NCBI GenBank assembly: GCA_050258815.1
Contig: JBLMZM010000053.1
Coordinates: 50,414-114,413 of the forward strand
Origin: JAAXKN01 sp050258815
GTDB taxonomy: Bacteria; Bacteroidota; Ignavibacteria; Ignavibacteriales; SURF-24
Length of the DNA stretch: 64,000 bases
Reading direction: 5' to 3'
The position numbers and the translations under genes are program-made. The notes below the pieces were generated by a model. The model searched no databases, had not been told where the DNA came from, and saw nothing but the letters and a program-made list of their open reading frames with translations. Below, piece by piece: positions 51,746 through 61,044 of the stretch. Numbering within the stretch: position 1 is the stretch's first letter; each line of letters begins with the position of its first letter.

Positions 51746-53239
51746 CTACAGGTCATGCCCCGCATATGAAAGGTCAAAACTTTTATTGCAGAGCGGAAAA
51801 TCACTGATGCCCTGGTTTCTAACTGCAAGGGCAAGTCCATACCAGTTGTTAAATGACGGATCCTTTACCTTATAGGTTACGATTTCGCCCGCAGCACCCG
51901 TAAATATGCAGTGTACTATCTCACCACGCCACCCTTCTGAAAGGGATATTACCCCCATACCCGCCGGCAGGGGAGCCACTTTTGATATAATCTCCCCGGA
52001 AGGTATATCAACAAACCTTTCCAGTATGAAATTCAGTGATTCCTCAATTTCCAGGGATCGGATCCTCGCACGGGCAAATACATCCCCGGAATCAAGCGTG
52101 ACGGTCTGGATCGCATGATAGCGGTAGGCGCCATAAGGAAAATTAAACCTTACATCTGCCCTCACGCCGGATGCTCTGGCAGCGGGTCCCACCATTCCAA
52201 TATCTTTCGCCCACTGATAATGCACCCTGCCGGTTTCCTCCAGCCTGGTCATTACGGAAGTAGAGCTGAACATGAGGTCGTTTATCTGCCTGATGTCATT
52301 TTGAACCTGCAGCAGATTCTCGGTAATTTTCTTAATGGATTCATTCTTAAGATCAAAGCGGACGCCTCCCGGTACTATGAGCCCCCTTCCGAACCTTGAA
52401 CCGCAGATTAAGGCCAGACTGTTAATTACCAGTGTCCTCAGCCTTCCATATGAGGCCGCTCCGATTGCAAAACCCACGTCATTGGCAATACCGGTGAGTC
52501 CCGCAAGGTGCATTGCTATGCGTTCAAGTTCTTCGGCAATTGCACGTATTACGCTTGCCCTCAGTGAAGGATTTGTCCTTGAAAGCGCCTCCATTGCCAG
52601 TACATACGCCATGCTGTGGCCTATAACAGTGTCCCCGGCGATGGATTCAACCAATAAGCCGCGCTTCAATTCATCAGCCCTGGGCAGCATGCGTTCAATA
52701 CCCCGGTGCTGATAACCAAGGGATATCTCCAGATGGTACACGGTTTCACCCGCACACTGGAACCTGAAATGCCCCGGCTCAATTACTCCGGCGTGAACGG
52801 GACCTACTGCTACCTCGTGGACCTCTTCCCCTTCCATTTTGTAAAATTGGTAAGGAATATTTCCCAGAATTGTCTCCTGCTTTCTTACAGGACGAAGCCA
52901 TGGATGATTTTCCGGAAGAATTGTACAGTTCTCAGCCAGTTCACACTCAAAATAATTGGTGTTTGGGAATTCATTGGCAAAGCTATTGAAACGGGAATTG
53001 CCGGCGCTAAAAACCGTAGAGGTCAGCTGCAGCTGAGAAGTATCGTCGTTACCAAAAACCGCAAGGACCTTCTTAGCCTCTTCTTTGGAATTTCCTTTCG
53101 AATCAATGGGGAATAATCCCAGCATACGGCTTCCGCCTGCCAGGATCTGCCTGCATTCATTCTCAAACTCCTCTATGCCTGTTTCCGGAACAGAGGATGT
53201 TTCAAATATCCGGTGATTTTGTATTCTGAGATGTTTCAT
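51746..53239 (-). CDS. hyfG: Ehr complex large subunit, NuoCD-like, no NiFe cysteines
   Basis: A 497-residue fusion of a NuoC-like N-terminal domain (about 1-120) and a NuoD/hydrogenase large-subunit domain. VHEVAVGPVHAGVIEPGHFR and ISLGYQHRGIERML show the family. At the first NiFe ligand site the sequence is ESIAGDTVIGHS (198-209) with no CXXC, and the C-terminus ends DLSYAGHDL rather than DPCXXC. It therefore cannot hold a nickel-iron centre and should not be called a hydrogenase. It starts 4 bases inside the stop of the hyfF-like gene. Confidence 0.93.
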   Translation of the reverse strand: MKHLRIQNHRIFETSSVPETGIEEFENECRQILAGGSRMLGLFPIDSKGNSKEEAKKVLAVFGNDDTSQLQLTSTVFSAGNSRFNSFANEFPNTNYFECELAENCTILPENHPWLRPVRKQETILGNIPYQFYKMEGEEVHEVAVGPVHAGVIEPGHFRFQCAGETVYHLEISLGYQHRGIERMLPRADELKRGLLVESIAGDTVIGHSMAYVLAMEALSRTNPSLRASVIRAIAEELERIAMHLAGLTGIANDVGFAIGAASYGRLRTLVINSLALICGSRFGRGLIVPGGVRFDLKNESIKKITENLLQVQNDIRQINDLMFSSTSVMTRLEETGRVHYQWAKDIGMVGPAARASGVRADVRFNFPYGAYRYHAIQTVTLDSGDVFARARIRSLEIEESLNFILERFVDIPSGEIISKVAPLPAGMGVISLSEGWRGEIVHCIFTGAAGEIVTYKVKDPSFNNWYGLALAVRNQGISDFPLCNKSFDLSYAGHDL

Positions 53240-54681
53240 CTGCTGAACTCTCCTGCTATTTGAGAAATAATATTACTAAGCGGAGCAGGTATTATAAGAC
53301 CCAATGCTGCAAGCAAAACCAGCAGTGCAAGCGCAGAAAAATGGGAAAAACCAAATCTTTCCACGGGAATCGGTTCAGCCCCTTCTCTTTTTCCGTACAG
53401 CATTCCAAATACCGATTTGCTCATACCAATGAAAATAAACAGCAGAAGGAACAGCATTACCGGCAGCAGAATATAACGGTTCGTATCTGCAAGCCCTTTA
53501 AAGATCATTAGTTCACTGAAAAATATTCCAAACGGCGGCATTGCGATTACTCCCAAAAACGAAAGCAGAAATAAAATGCCAGTCCATTTCATATTCTTTA
53601 ATACCGCAGTTACACCGCCCACCTCACGCGTTTTGTATGCACGGTGAATGTTTCCCGCCATAAGAAACATTGCAGTTTTATTTATTGAATTATATATCAG
53701 GTGCAGCATTGCACCAGCTATTGCGATTCCTCCTATACCTGCTCCCAGCACCACAATGCCAATGTGCTCTATGCTGGAATAAGCAATCATTCGCTTATAG
53801 TTCGATACCCTGTAAATAAATATCAGGGCCACACACAATGAGGTCAGCCCTCCTGTTATCATCAATACCTGTGCGAACTGATAGACAGGCGTCTTAACCA
53901 GGATCTGCAGGAGTCTAAGTATGCCGATGAGTGCCGTACCGCTTAATGAGGCAGATACAAGTGCGGCAACGGGACTGGGAGAATTGCTGAGGGCATCTAC
54001 TTCCCCGGGGTGCATTGGGGCTATTCCGGCTTTCGTACTCAGGCCGGCAAAGATAAAAATAAAGCTGGCCTTAAGCCATACCAGATTAAGTTTACCCGCA
54101 CCACTGATCAGATTGTCAAGAAAAAGTCCCTTCTCGAAAACCTCCGTTCCCTGTGCCGATAAGGCCAGGAACAGAATCCCAATAAAGGCAAAGGCAATAC
54201 CTACAGAAACAAGGAACAGATACTTCCACATAGCCTCAAGCGATTCCTTATTGCGGTAATAATATATAAGAGGAGCAACACACAGCGTAGTTGATTCAAG
54301 CGCAACCCAGTATAAACCCAGGTGATTACTTATAATGGCAAGTGTATTTGCAAACAGATAGAAATTAAGCATGCTGTAGAATATTTTCTTCGATTTTTCC
54401 GTCTGATAAATGCCGGGTTGATTCAGAAACTGGTAGGAATTCAATATTACCCAGAAATAGACGTGCGATAGGATCAGCAGAAACAGTTTGCTCAAAGCAT
54501 CATAACGGAACCAAGGTGACAATGCAGGAGTGGCAAATCCCGTAAATATCATATAGGAAACTACAAGATGTATTATGGCTATAAGTAAGGAGACCTGGAA
54601 CTTCACCTTTCTGCTGCTGTTGGCGAAAAATATACCCCCTGCAATCAGTGGCAGTCCTAGTATGTAAAATAGTACTAACAT
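53236..54681 (-). CDS. hyfF: Ehr complex antiporter-like subunit (HyfF/NuoN type)
   Basis: A 481-residue protein with about fourteen helices, of the Mrp/NuoLMN antiporter-like family. The region SIEHIGIVVLGAGIGGIAIA and the segment AGIAPMHPGEVDALSNSPSP are characteristic of HyfF. It should move ions across the membrane, driven by electron transfer in the peripheral arm. It is one of two such subunits in the operon, so at least two ion paths are possible. Confidence 0.93.
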   Translation of the reverse strand: MLVLFYILGLPLIAGGIFFANSSRKVKFQVSLLIAIIHLVVSYMIFTGFATPALSPWFRYDALSKLFLLILSHVYFWVILNSYQFLNQPGIYQTEKSKKIFYSMLNFYLFANTLAIISNHLGLYWVALESTTLCVAPLIYYYRNKESLEAMWKYLFLVSVGIAFAFIGILFLALSAQGTEVFEKGLFLDNLISGAGKLNLVWLKASFIFIFAGLSTKAGIAPMHPGEVDALSNSPSPVAALVSASLSGTALIGILRLLQILVKTPVYQFAQVLMITGGLTSLCVALIFIYRVSNYKRMIAYSSIEHIGIVVLGAGIGGIAIAGAMLHLIYNSINKTAMFLMAGNIHRAYKTREVGGVTAVLKNMKWTGILFLLSFLGVIAMPPFGIFFSELMIFKGLADTNRYILLPVMLFLLLFIFIGMSKSVFGMLYGKREGAEPIPVERFGFSHFSALALLVLLAALGLIIPAPLSNIISQIAGEFSR

Positions 54682-54766
54682 ATTCTTAAATATTTGAGTT
54701 TAGTTTGAGTTAAGATCATATAACAAATTCCTGCATCCATGCAGTTAGTTACCCTATACTTTTATT

Positions 54767-54805
54767 TTATCCCTGGTCACCTTAATTGCTCAGGGTAAGT
54801 TAATA
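54767..54805. repeat. Degenerate relative of the 17326-17409 repeat
   Basis: In the 145-base gap between hyfF- and hyfE-like genes, TTAATTGC(N2)A(N)GGT(N)AGTTAAT at 54782-54805 matches 17361-17384 at 19 of 24 positions, and TATTTTATCCCTGGTCAC next to it matches sequence at 17392-17409. The two modules are in reversed order at the two places. A weak CCCTG/CAGGG hairpin (54771-54795) is also present. Confidence 0.4.
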
Positions 54806-54826
54806 GTTCTCTGAATATTTTTACCG

Positions 54827-55462
54827 TCAATTCTTCAGCCTGTCCAGGGCAGATGTATCATCTGCTGCAAGAGTTGAACTGATCTTGTTTATGGCTATGC
54901 CCATAAGAAAAACTACGACAAATATATCCAGCAGCATGCCCATCTCTATAAGAAAAGGCATCTCTGAAGCAATTGAAACACCCAGCAGGAAGATGCCGTT
55001 TTCCATTACCAGGAACCCTATTACGTGCACAATCAGCTTCTGCCGGAAAATAATTATGTATAGTCCGATAATTATTGTGGAAAATGCCGCTGCAAATGGT
55101 ATTGGCTCTACAGCCGTACCGGCGGTAATCAGATTGCCCGAGATAAATACACCGATAATTGTGGTGACAGCCATTAGCAGGAAATTAAACTGCTGGACGC
55201 CTGACTCGATACTTTTTTTAACTTCCAATTCATAAATTATTTTTCTTCTTACATACATTGGTATCAGTATTGCCTTTACAACAAGAATTGTCAATGGCAG
55301 TATGAGCGTAAAGGCTGACATATGGTTCAGAAGCGGCAGCATTACCAGAAAAAACAACAGTATGCTCTGGACAACAAACACGCTGAGATAAGCCGAGATC
55401 CTCGTGGTTGTTGCAAGGTAAAGCAGGCTGAGGCAAAACAAAATATTTAATACATTTTCCAT
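54827..55462 (-). CDS. hyfE: Ehr complex membrane subunit (HyfE type)
   Basis: A 211-residue protein with six or seven helices. The second half corresponds to NuoK, with a buried Glu in IGFLVMENGIFLLGVSI and MPFLIEMGMLLDIFVVVFLM. HyfE links the two antiporter-like subunits to the rest of the membrane arm. It is followed by a 145-base gap before hyfF, the longest in this operon. Confidence 0.92.
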   Translation of the reverse strand: MENVLNILFCLSLLYLATTTRISAYLSVFVVQSILLFFLVMLPLLNHMSAFTLILPLTILVVKAILIPMYVRRKIIYELEVKKSIESGVQQFNFLLMAVTTIIGVFISGNLITAGTAVEPIPFAAAFSTIIIGLYIIIFRQKLIVHVIGFLVMENGIFLLGVSIASEMPFLIEMGMLLDIFVVVFLMGIAINKISSTLAADDTSALDRLKN

Positions 55463-55472
55463 ATGTGTGATT

Positions 55473-56393
55473 CTATTTCCTAAAGAATGAATAAATCAGC
55501 AGGTTAAGCACTCCGATTGATGCAGCAAAAAGAAGGTACTGCGGAATACTTTTCATCCTGAAACGGGCCAGCATGGTTTCAACCCACACCAGACACAATA
55601 TAAGCAGCAGCATTACTAACAAATAAACCAGGAATCCGTATACATAATTCTGAGCATTAAAGGGATTAAAAAAGTTTGACGTAAAGGTTGCATAAATCAG
55701 TATCTTCAGATAAGCCGAGTACTGATATAAGAACAGGTCAGTGCCCGAGTTATCCAGTATCATTACCTCATGAATCATCGTAAGCTCAAGGTGTGTATTT
55801 GGATCATCCACAGGCATGCGCGAGGTCTCCGTGATCATTAAAAAGAATACCGAGATGCTTGCAACAATTATAAAGACAAAGAACGATGGATCACTGAGTG
55901 TAATCGAATGAAAGATGTCAAACATAGATGTACGGTTGAATATAAATGCCAGGCTGCCCAGGGTAAAGAAATATATTGGCTCGGCAAACACTGCAAACGT
56001 TGCCTCTCGTGCGGCCCCCATTCCCTCAAATGAACTGCCTATGTCCATTGCCCCAAGTATCTGAAAGAAGCGCGACAGACCCAGCAGGTAAGCAAACAGT
56101 ATTATATCGCCATTAAAACTGATCAGCGGCCTTGTAAACCCAATAGGAAGAATCATTCCCGCAAACAGAATACTCACAAAACTTATCACCGGTGCTATAC
56201 GGCTGATAAAAGAAGCAGAGTCGGCATAAATTGTTTCTTTTCTAAGCAGCCTGCCCAGATCATAATAGGACTGAAAGATGGACGGCCCTATTCTGCCGGT
56301 AAAGCGCGCCTTCAGTTTATTTACGATGCCTATAAATAATGGCGCCGAAAATATAAATATCAGATAAATCAATATTTTTGATGCTGTTTCCAT
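55473..56393 (-). CDS. hyfC: Ehr complex membrane subunit (HyfC/NuoH type)
   Basis: A 306-residue eight-helix protein. KARFTGRIGPSIFQSYYDLG and LLRKETIYADSASFI are the conserved first loop of HyfC/HycD. ETSRMPVDDPNTHLELTMIH is the conserved cytoplasmic loop near the quinone-like cavity. It is the junction between membrane arm and electron-transfer arm. The family is also known as EchB. Confidence 0.94.
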   Translation of the reverse strand: METASKILIYLIFIFSAPLFIGIVNKLKARFTGRIGPSIFQSYYDLGRLLRKETIYADSASFISRIAPVISFVSILFAGMILPIGFTRPLISFNGDIILFAYLLGLSRFFQILGAMDIGSSFEGMGAAREATFAVFAEPIYFFTLGSLAFIFNRTSMFDIFHSITLSDPSFFVFIIVASISVFFLMITETSRMPVDDPNTHLELTMIHEVMILDNSGTDLFLYQYSAYLKILIYATFTSNFFNPFNAQNYVYGFLVYLLVMLLLILCLVWVETMLARFRMKSIPQYLLFAASIGVLNLLIYSFFRK

Positions 56394-56474
56394 AATAACC
56401 GTTTATACTGTTCTGTTTTACTTAACGTCCTGTTCTCTTAATTTTTATTTAGCCCTTATTCAGATTTACCGGCC

Positions 56475-58472
56475 TTAGTATTTCCAGAAATATCCTATTA
56501 TACAATAAACAATCAGGGCCAGCAGAATATATGCTACATACGTTCTGATGTCATTCCTGCTCAGGAAGCGAATGCTGTTTATTCTCTTAATGATCTTTTT
56601 ATAAACCGGTTCAACTACTTTCCTTTCCATATAGTCTTCCGAATGGGAATGATAATATCCCTTTGCAGGAAATATATCCTGAGGGGCGGAAACCGACTTG
56701 TGTATCAGGAGTATGTTTGCCGGAATGGAATTCAGCTCATCTGCATAGGAAGATGCGGTGTATTGCATTCTGGGAGTCAGATGCTGATATCCGCAGCCCC
56801 AGGGTTTGGAAACCCTTACGCCGGCAGTTCTTTTAGAATATAATCTCTTTATGCCATAGAATATTCCTGCAAGAATAAAAAGAAGGACGAATATGATAGT
56901 AACCGGGTAAAAATCGGGTAATACGCCGGAGGCATTTGCAGCATTACCTGCAGCATTTGCTGGTATAGCCATGCCATTGATAACCCCGGCAACAAGACTC
57001 AACGCCGGCTGCGGAAAAAGTCCTATCAAAATGCAGAGCAGCGCAGGAATGCATATTGAAACGTAATCCAGGGCTGAAACCGTAAATTTCTTGTATTCCG
57101 TGCGCGGCAAGCCCAGGAACATTATTGAATTTACCTTAGTGAAGCAGGCTACCGCAAGACCGCCTACAAGCGCAAGTCCAACTGTAACAAGCAACATAAA
57201 GATCGTATAATATGGAGCCAGGCTGCCGGATCTGAACAGCCCGCTGTAGATAATGAATTCCGAGATAAAACCATTCAGCGGGGGAATGCCGGATATTGCA
57301 ACCGAACCTATGAGAAAAAATGCAGTAAGCCACGGTGCATAGTGAACAATGCCCCCCATCTTCTCTATATCACGCGTGTGAAGATTCTGGTAAATTATAC
57401 CCGATCCCATAAACAGCTGGCTTTTAAAAATGGCATGGTTAAGCGTATGCAGCAGTGCACCGCCGAAGCCCAGCACAATTATGGCCTGATTGTTATATGA
57501 TATTCCCAGTAAACCTACGCCCATTCCCAATCCAATAATTCCAATATTCTCTATGGAATGATATGCCAGGAGGGTTTTTATGTCGTGCTGTGCAAGGGCA
57601 TACCATACTCCGAATATTGCGCTTATCAGACTGATTATTACTACGGCCCATCCAATTACGGGATCATTAGGACTGAGAAATTCAATGGTCCTGAATATGC
57701 CATAGATACCCAGCTTTATTATTACACCCGAAAGGAATGCGCTCAGATAGGTTGGTGCAACAGGATGAGCCTTCGGAAGCCAGAAATGAAAAGGCATAAA
57801 GCCCGCCTTGATGCCGAAACCAATGAATCCCAAAACAAAAAGAGTGTAATAAAGAACCGATCCGTCATTCAGCAGGTGATAATCCGAAAAATTCCACGAA
57901 CCCGTTTTATTGTGCAGCAGCAGGAAGAATACGTATAGAATAAATGTAGCCGTATGTGTTGCCACAAAATAAATAAAGCTGCCTTTCTGGACTTCCTGCT
58001 TTTCATTTTCGAAAATCATATTAATGTACGAAAGCAGCGCCATCAGTTCCCAGAATATGAGGAACAGAACCGCATGGTTAGCTATTGTAAGCATTTCAAG
58101 AGATATTATCAGCGCTATAAATGAAAAGACCGGGAGCCTGACACTGCGGCCTGAGGCAATATATGGTTTCTGATAACCCATACTGTAAATAAGCACGGGT
58201 ATGCTGAGCAGCTGGATTACAATAAGGAAAAAGAGCGCAAGGTAGTCGAATCTCAGCGAGAAGACGCCCCACAGGGAGTTTTCATACAGGTCAATCATTA
58301 CCGGCATCTTTGAGGCCAGGATGCCTAGTGTTCCTGATAATCCGACTGCGGTACCTGCTATTGCGCCCCAATGGCTAAATGCTGAGTATTTTCCTTCGTC
58401 TTTTAATGCCAGGAACAATACAGCACTCAAAAATTGAATAATTATTCCAAATAAAAATAAATTCAGACTCAT
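56475..58472 (-). CDS. hyfB: Ehr complex antiporter-like subunit (HyfB/NuoL type)
   Basis: A 665-residue protein with about sixteen helices. FGIKAGFMPFHFWLPKAHPV and LAYHSIENIGIIGLGMGVGL are typical of HyfB/HycC, and the cytoplasmic tail with KPWGCGYQHLTPRMQYTASS is also a HyfB feature. It should pump protons or sodium. It follows the HTH-EIIA regulator gene by 42 bases on the same strand, so both probably share a promoter. Confidence 0.94.
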   Translation of the reverse strand: MSLNLFLFGIIIQFLSAVLFLALKDEGKYSAFSHWGAIAGTAVGLSGTLGILASKMPVMIDLYENSLWGVFSLRFDYLALFFLIVIQLLSIPVLIYSMGYQKPYIASGRSVRLPVFSFIALIISLEMLTIANHAVLFLIFWELMALLSYINMIFENEKQEVQKGSFIYFVATHTATFILYVFFLLLHNKTGSWNFSDYHLLNDGSVLYYTLFVLGFIGFGIKAGFMPFHFWLPKAHPVAPTYLSAFLSGVIIKLGIYGIFRTIEFLSPNDPVIGWAVVIISLISAIFGVWYALAQHDIKTLLAYHSIENIGIIGLGMGVGLLGISYNNQAIIVLGFGGALLHTLNHAIFKSQLFMGSGIIYQNLHTRDIEKMGGIVHYAPWLTAFFLIGSVAISGIPPLNGFISEFIIYSGLFRSGSLAPYYTIFMLLVTVGLALVGGLAVACFTKVNSIMFLGLPRTEYKKFTVSALDYVSICIPALLCILIGLFPQPALSLVAGVINGMAIPANAAGNAANASGVLPDFYPVTIIFVLLFILAGIFYGIKRLYSKRTAGVRVSKPWGCGYQHLTPRMQYTASSYADELNSIPANILLIHKSVSAPQDIFPAKGYYHSHSEDYMERKVVEPVYKKIIKRINSIRFLSRNDIRTYVAYILLALIVYCIIGYFWKY

Positions 58473-58514
58473 GATTTTCCCAATTATAAAATTACCGGCA
58501 GACCAGAAGGTTAC

Positions 58515-59192
58515 CTATTGATGAAGCGAGTTTCTCTGTGTTTCCAGTTTTGATATCAGATCAAGTATTTCCCTGCCGGGGCAACGGTTCTTCAGGGCAG
58601 AACGGAATTCCTCCCTGCTTAGAAGAAAACTTAAATGAGCAATCAGGTAAAGATGCTGTTTAATTGTCTGGGAAATAATTAATATAATGGTATGTACCGG
58701 TTCACCATCAACTGATTCAATATTCAGAGATTTTTCGGGAAAGAAAAAACTTATAAGCGGTTTTTCAGACCCAAGTATGATTGGTATTCTTGGATGTGGG
58801 AGTGCAATTCCGTTTCCAATTGCGGTCGACATTAGTTTTTCACGGCTTAGCAGCAGTTCAGTAATTGTATTGCGGTCAACGTCTTCCCTGAGCCTCAGCA
58901 TTCTGACCATTTCTTCGATATATGTTGACTCGGTGAACTGACAGTCCCTGTAGAAGGAATCCTCATCGAGGAGCGAAGTTATGCCATCGAACCTGAATTC
59001 GCTGAAATTTGTTGAATCAGACAGGTTTAAGGGCATATTACCAAGAAGAGCCCACTCTATTATTGCCTGTTTGTTGAAACGGACCTTGTCTTGAATTGTT
59101 TGGGAAGGGATTAATTTCTTTTTAACTAACTTCTCAATTTCTTTCTTATCAAGCATCAGAAGGTTCGCAACATCCTTTATGCTTAAATCCAT
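58515..59192 (-). CDS. HTH DNA-binding domain fused to PTS EIIA(Ntr)
   Basis: A 225-residue protein. Residues 1-55 form an excisionase/MerR-like helix-turn-helix (MDLSIKDVANLLMLDKKEIE). Residues about 75-220 are a PTS EIIA type-2/PtsN domain, with His133 in NGIALPHPRIPI as the phosphorylation site. Such proteins read PTS-Ntr phosphorylation (linked to PEP and nitrogen) and control transcription or a partner. As first gene of the Ehr operon it probably regulates it. The phosphate donor (EI-Ntr, NPr) is not in the window. Confidence 0.9.
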   Translation of the reverse strand: MDLSIKDVANLLMLDKKEIEKLVKKKLIPSQTIQDKVRFNKQAIIEWALLGNMPLNLSDSTNFSEFRFDGITSLLDEDSFYRDCQFTESTYIEEMVRMLRLREDVDRNTITELLLSREKLMSTAIGNGIALPHPRIPIILGSEKPLISFFFPEKSLNIESVDGEPVHTIILIISQTIKQHLYLIAHLSFLLSREEFRSALKNRCPGREILDLISKLETQRNSLHQ

Positions 59193-59335
59193 TTACCAGT
59201 TTTCCAGAACTTTATTCTAACATTTCAAAAATATGGTTTTAAACTTAAGGAAAAATATTCTTAACGACAACCCGTTGCGAAACTTTGACCATTTGCCACC
59301 CAATTATTGACCATAAATTATCTTGCAGGTTACTC

Positions 59336-60394
59336 TTAATTTCCAATCATCAGGTCCCAGAATGACTTCTTCTTTTTTTGCAGCTTCCACATTGCGGAGT
59401 ATTTTTCGTGCGTGGTAATACCCACAGGACCCTCATATATACCTCCGTCAATATAGCCATCGTATACTCTTACTGCAATTACGTTATCGCGGTTTATTCG
59501 GACCAGATCCTTAGGGATGTAGTATCCCCTGAACATCTGATAATCGCGGTCATTGGTTTCCGGGTCATTCAGGTCCCCGGTGTGTCCGATCTGCCTGCCG
59601 TTAAAATAAACCTCATCTTTATCGTCAATTTTCCCGAGCATCAGAACCAGCTGCTTGTCCTTCAGATAATCAGGTATGGTGATTTTTTTCCTGTACCATG
59701 CAAACCCGTCATAATCCTGATATCCCTGCGTCTCCCAGTAGGATGGAACAATGATCTCACCCCAGGCCTTGTCATTATAACCCGGGTCATTCCACTCCTG
59801 CCTGTCGCCGATCCTAAATTTCCACAATCCCTCGAGCACTACGTCAGGCCTCATCATAGGTGCCGAGGCAAAGAGTCCCAGGTCGCCCGAAATGATTCCT
59901 CCTCCGAGCTGTGCATCATATACCTTTACTGCAATGACATTATCTCCATTAGGCTTCAGGAAACTTTCCGGAATGGCATATTTTCTGTATGCATTGTAGG
60001 CAGTCCTGTATTCCGGCGGAAAGAGTCCGGATGAGCCTACCAGTTTCCCGTTGATATATATTTCGTCTACATCATCTATATATCCCATGTGCAGTGTTAT
60101 GGTTTTTCCCATTATTTCGCTGGGACAAAAAAACCGTTTCCTGTACCACCCATATCCGTTATACCCGTAGAATCCCTGATCTTCCCAGGCATCGGGAGCA
60201 TGAATCTCCTCCCAGTTCCTGTCATCAAAATCAGGCAGCGCCCATTTTTTATCATCCCCAATGGAAAACTTCCACTTTCCTTCAAGATTGACATATCTCT
60301 TTTCCTTCTCAGCCCCCCGGATATCAGTACTAAAGAGGCAGGCGGCACATAATAAAAAGGCTAGCGCAAAACAATTTATGCTGCTGATTTTCAT
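59336..60394 (-). CDS. Exported protein with two GH2-type sugar-binding modules
   Basis: About 352 residues from the ATG at 60394, with a signal sequence (ISSINCFALAFLLCAACLFS). Two similar beta-sandwich modules, about 38-185 and 190-335, each look like the N-terminal binding domain of family 2 glycosidases: LEGKWKFSIGDDKKW and LEGLWKFRIGDRQEW, WYRKRFFCP and WYRKKITIP, DEIYINGKLVGSSG and DEVYFNGRQIGHTG. No catalytic barrel follows, so it is a binding protein rather than an enzyme. A TATCTTTG box lies about 40 bases upstream. It shares an upstream element with the next gene. Confidence 0.85.
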   Translation of the reverse strand: MKISSINCFALAFLLCAACLFSTDIRGAEKEKRYVNLEGKWKFSIGDDKKWALPDFDDRNWEEIHAPDAWEDQGFYGYNGYGWYRKRFFCPSEIMGKTITLHMGYIDDVDEIYINGKLVGSSGLFPPEYRTAYNAYRKYAIPESFLKPNGDNVIAVKVYDAQLGGGIISGDLGLFASAPMMRPDVVLEGLWKFRIGDRQEWNDPGYNDKAWGEIIVPSYWETQGYQDYDGFAWYRKKITIPDYLKDKQLVLMLGKIDDKDEVYFNGRQIGHTGDLNDPETNDRDYQMFRGYYIPKDLVRINRDNVIAVRVYDGYIDGGIYEGPVGITTHEKYSAMWKLQKKKKSFWDLMIGN

Positions 60395-60430
60395 GCTCAA
60401 TATTTTTTTTTAATAATACATCATTATATG

Positions 60431-60438
60431 CAAAGATA
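60431..60438 (-). promoter_or_regulatory. Bacteroidota-like -7 box before the GH2-module gene
   Basis: The minus strand reads TATCTTTG, the consensus -7 element of Bacteroidota promoters (TAnnTTTG), 37 bases before the ATG at 60394. A TTGG lies upstream but with a 27-base spacing rather than about 20, so the -33 element is not convincing. Confidence 0.4.
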
Positions 60439-60470
60439 ACAAATGAAGCCGGACATTAATGTTTCCAATC

Positions 60471-60497
60471 TGTAAAGAATTGTAAAAAGTTGTCACC
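60471..60497 (-). promoter_or_regulatory. Shared upstream element, copy 1
   Basis: This 27-base block matches 61045-61071 at 22 positions. On the minus strand both read TGACANCTTTTTACAANNC followed by TTTAC, with TTTAC repeated at 10-base spacing. Copy 1 ends about 77 bases before the GH2-module gene start. The form fits a direct-repeat site for an OmpR-type regulator, and one is encoded just upstream. Confidence 0.5.
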
Positions 60498-60514
60498 GTT
60501 TATTATTTATCCGA

Positions 60515-60955
60515 TTATCTGTTCACAAAACTCAGTGAATCCGGAGATGTATATTCGTTATATATTGCGCTGAACATCCTTCTTACTTTCGGATTTCCAT
60601 CTTTTACTGCAAAATCCTGAACCAGCTCCAGTCCCGTTGGATCGCCTATCCTGTAGAGTGACAGCCCTATCAATATTTTTGTTGCCGGGTCACTTTCTTT
60701 TCTGAGCTTATCCATCAACGGCTCCACGGCTTCTGATATCCTGTATAATCCCGCGAAGTATATGCTGTTCTTGCTTAATCCTGTATTTTCTGAGGCTATG
60801 CCTGTCTTAAGGCTTTCTATTTCATTTTTAGTAAAACATTTAGCAGCTCGTTTTTCTGAGAGGGAATTGTTCTGGGCATATAAGCCGGTATTCAATATCA
60901 TCATGACTGCCATAACTGCAGCACTGGTTAAAGTTATAACTGAGTAACGTTTCAT
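60515..60955 (-). CDS. Exported HEAT-repeat-like protein
   Basis: A 146-residue protein with a signal sequence (VITLTSAAVMAVMMILNTGL, cleavage near YAQ) and helical repeats of HEAT type (SKNSIYFAGLYRISEAVEPL, ATKILIGLSLYRIGDPTGLE, NPKVRRMFSAIYNEY). AAAGGAGG precedes the ATG. It probably binds another protein in the periplasm. It shares an upstream element with the next gene downstream, which suggests joint control. Confidence 0.85.
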   Translation of the reverse strand: MKRYSVITLTSAAVMAVMMILNTGLYAQNNSLSEKRAAKCFTKNEIESLKTGIASENTGLSKNSIYFAGLYRISEAVEPLMDKLRKESDPATKILIGLSLYRIGDPTGLELVQDFAVKDGNPKVRRMFSAIYNEYTSPDSLSFVNR

Positions 60956-61044
60956 TTGGGGCCTCCTTTGGCATTTAATTATCAGATATCTTTTTGGTTT
61001 CTAATAATTAAGACGCCTGCAGTTTGAGAGGAGTTGTCATGGCG

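Noticed and set aside
50930..58472. A functional hydrogenase-4 or formate hydrogenlyase
   Set aside because: The large subunit lacks all nickel-iron cysteines and there are no formate dehydrogenase or Hyp maturation genes here.
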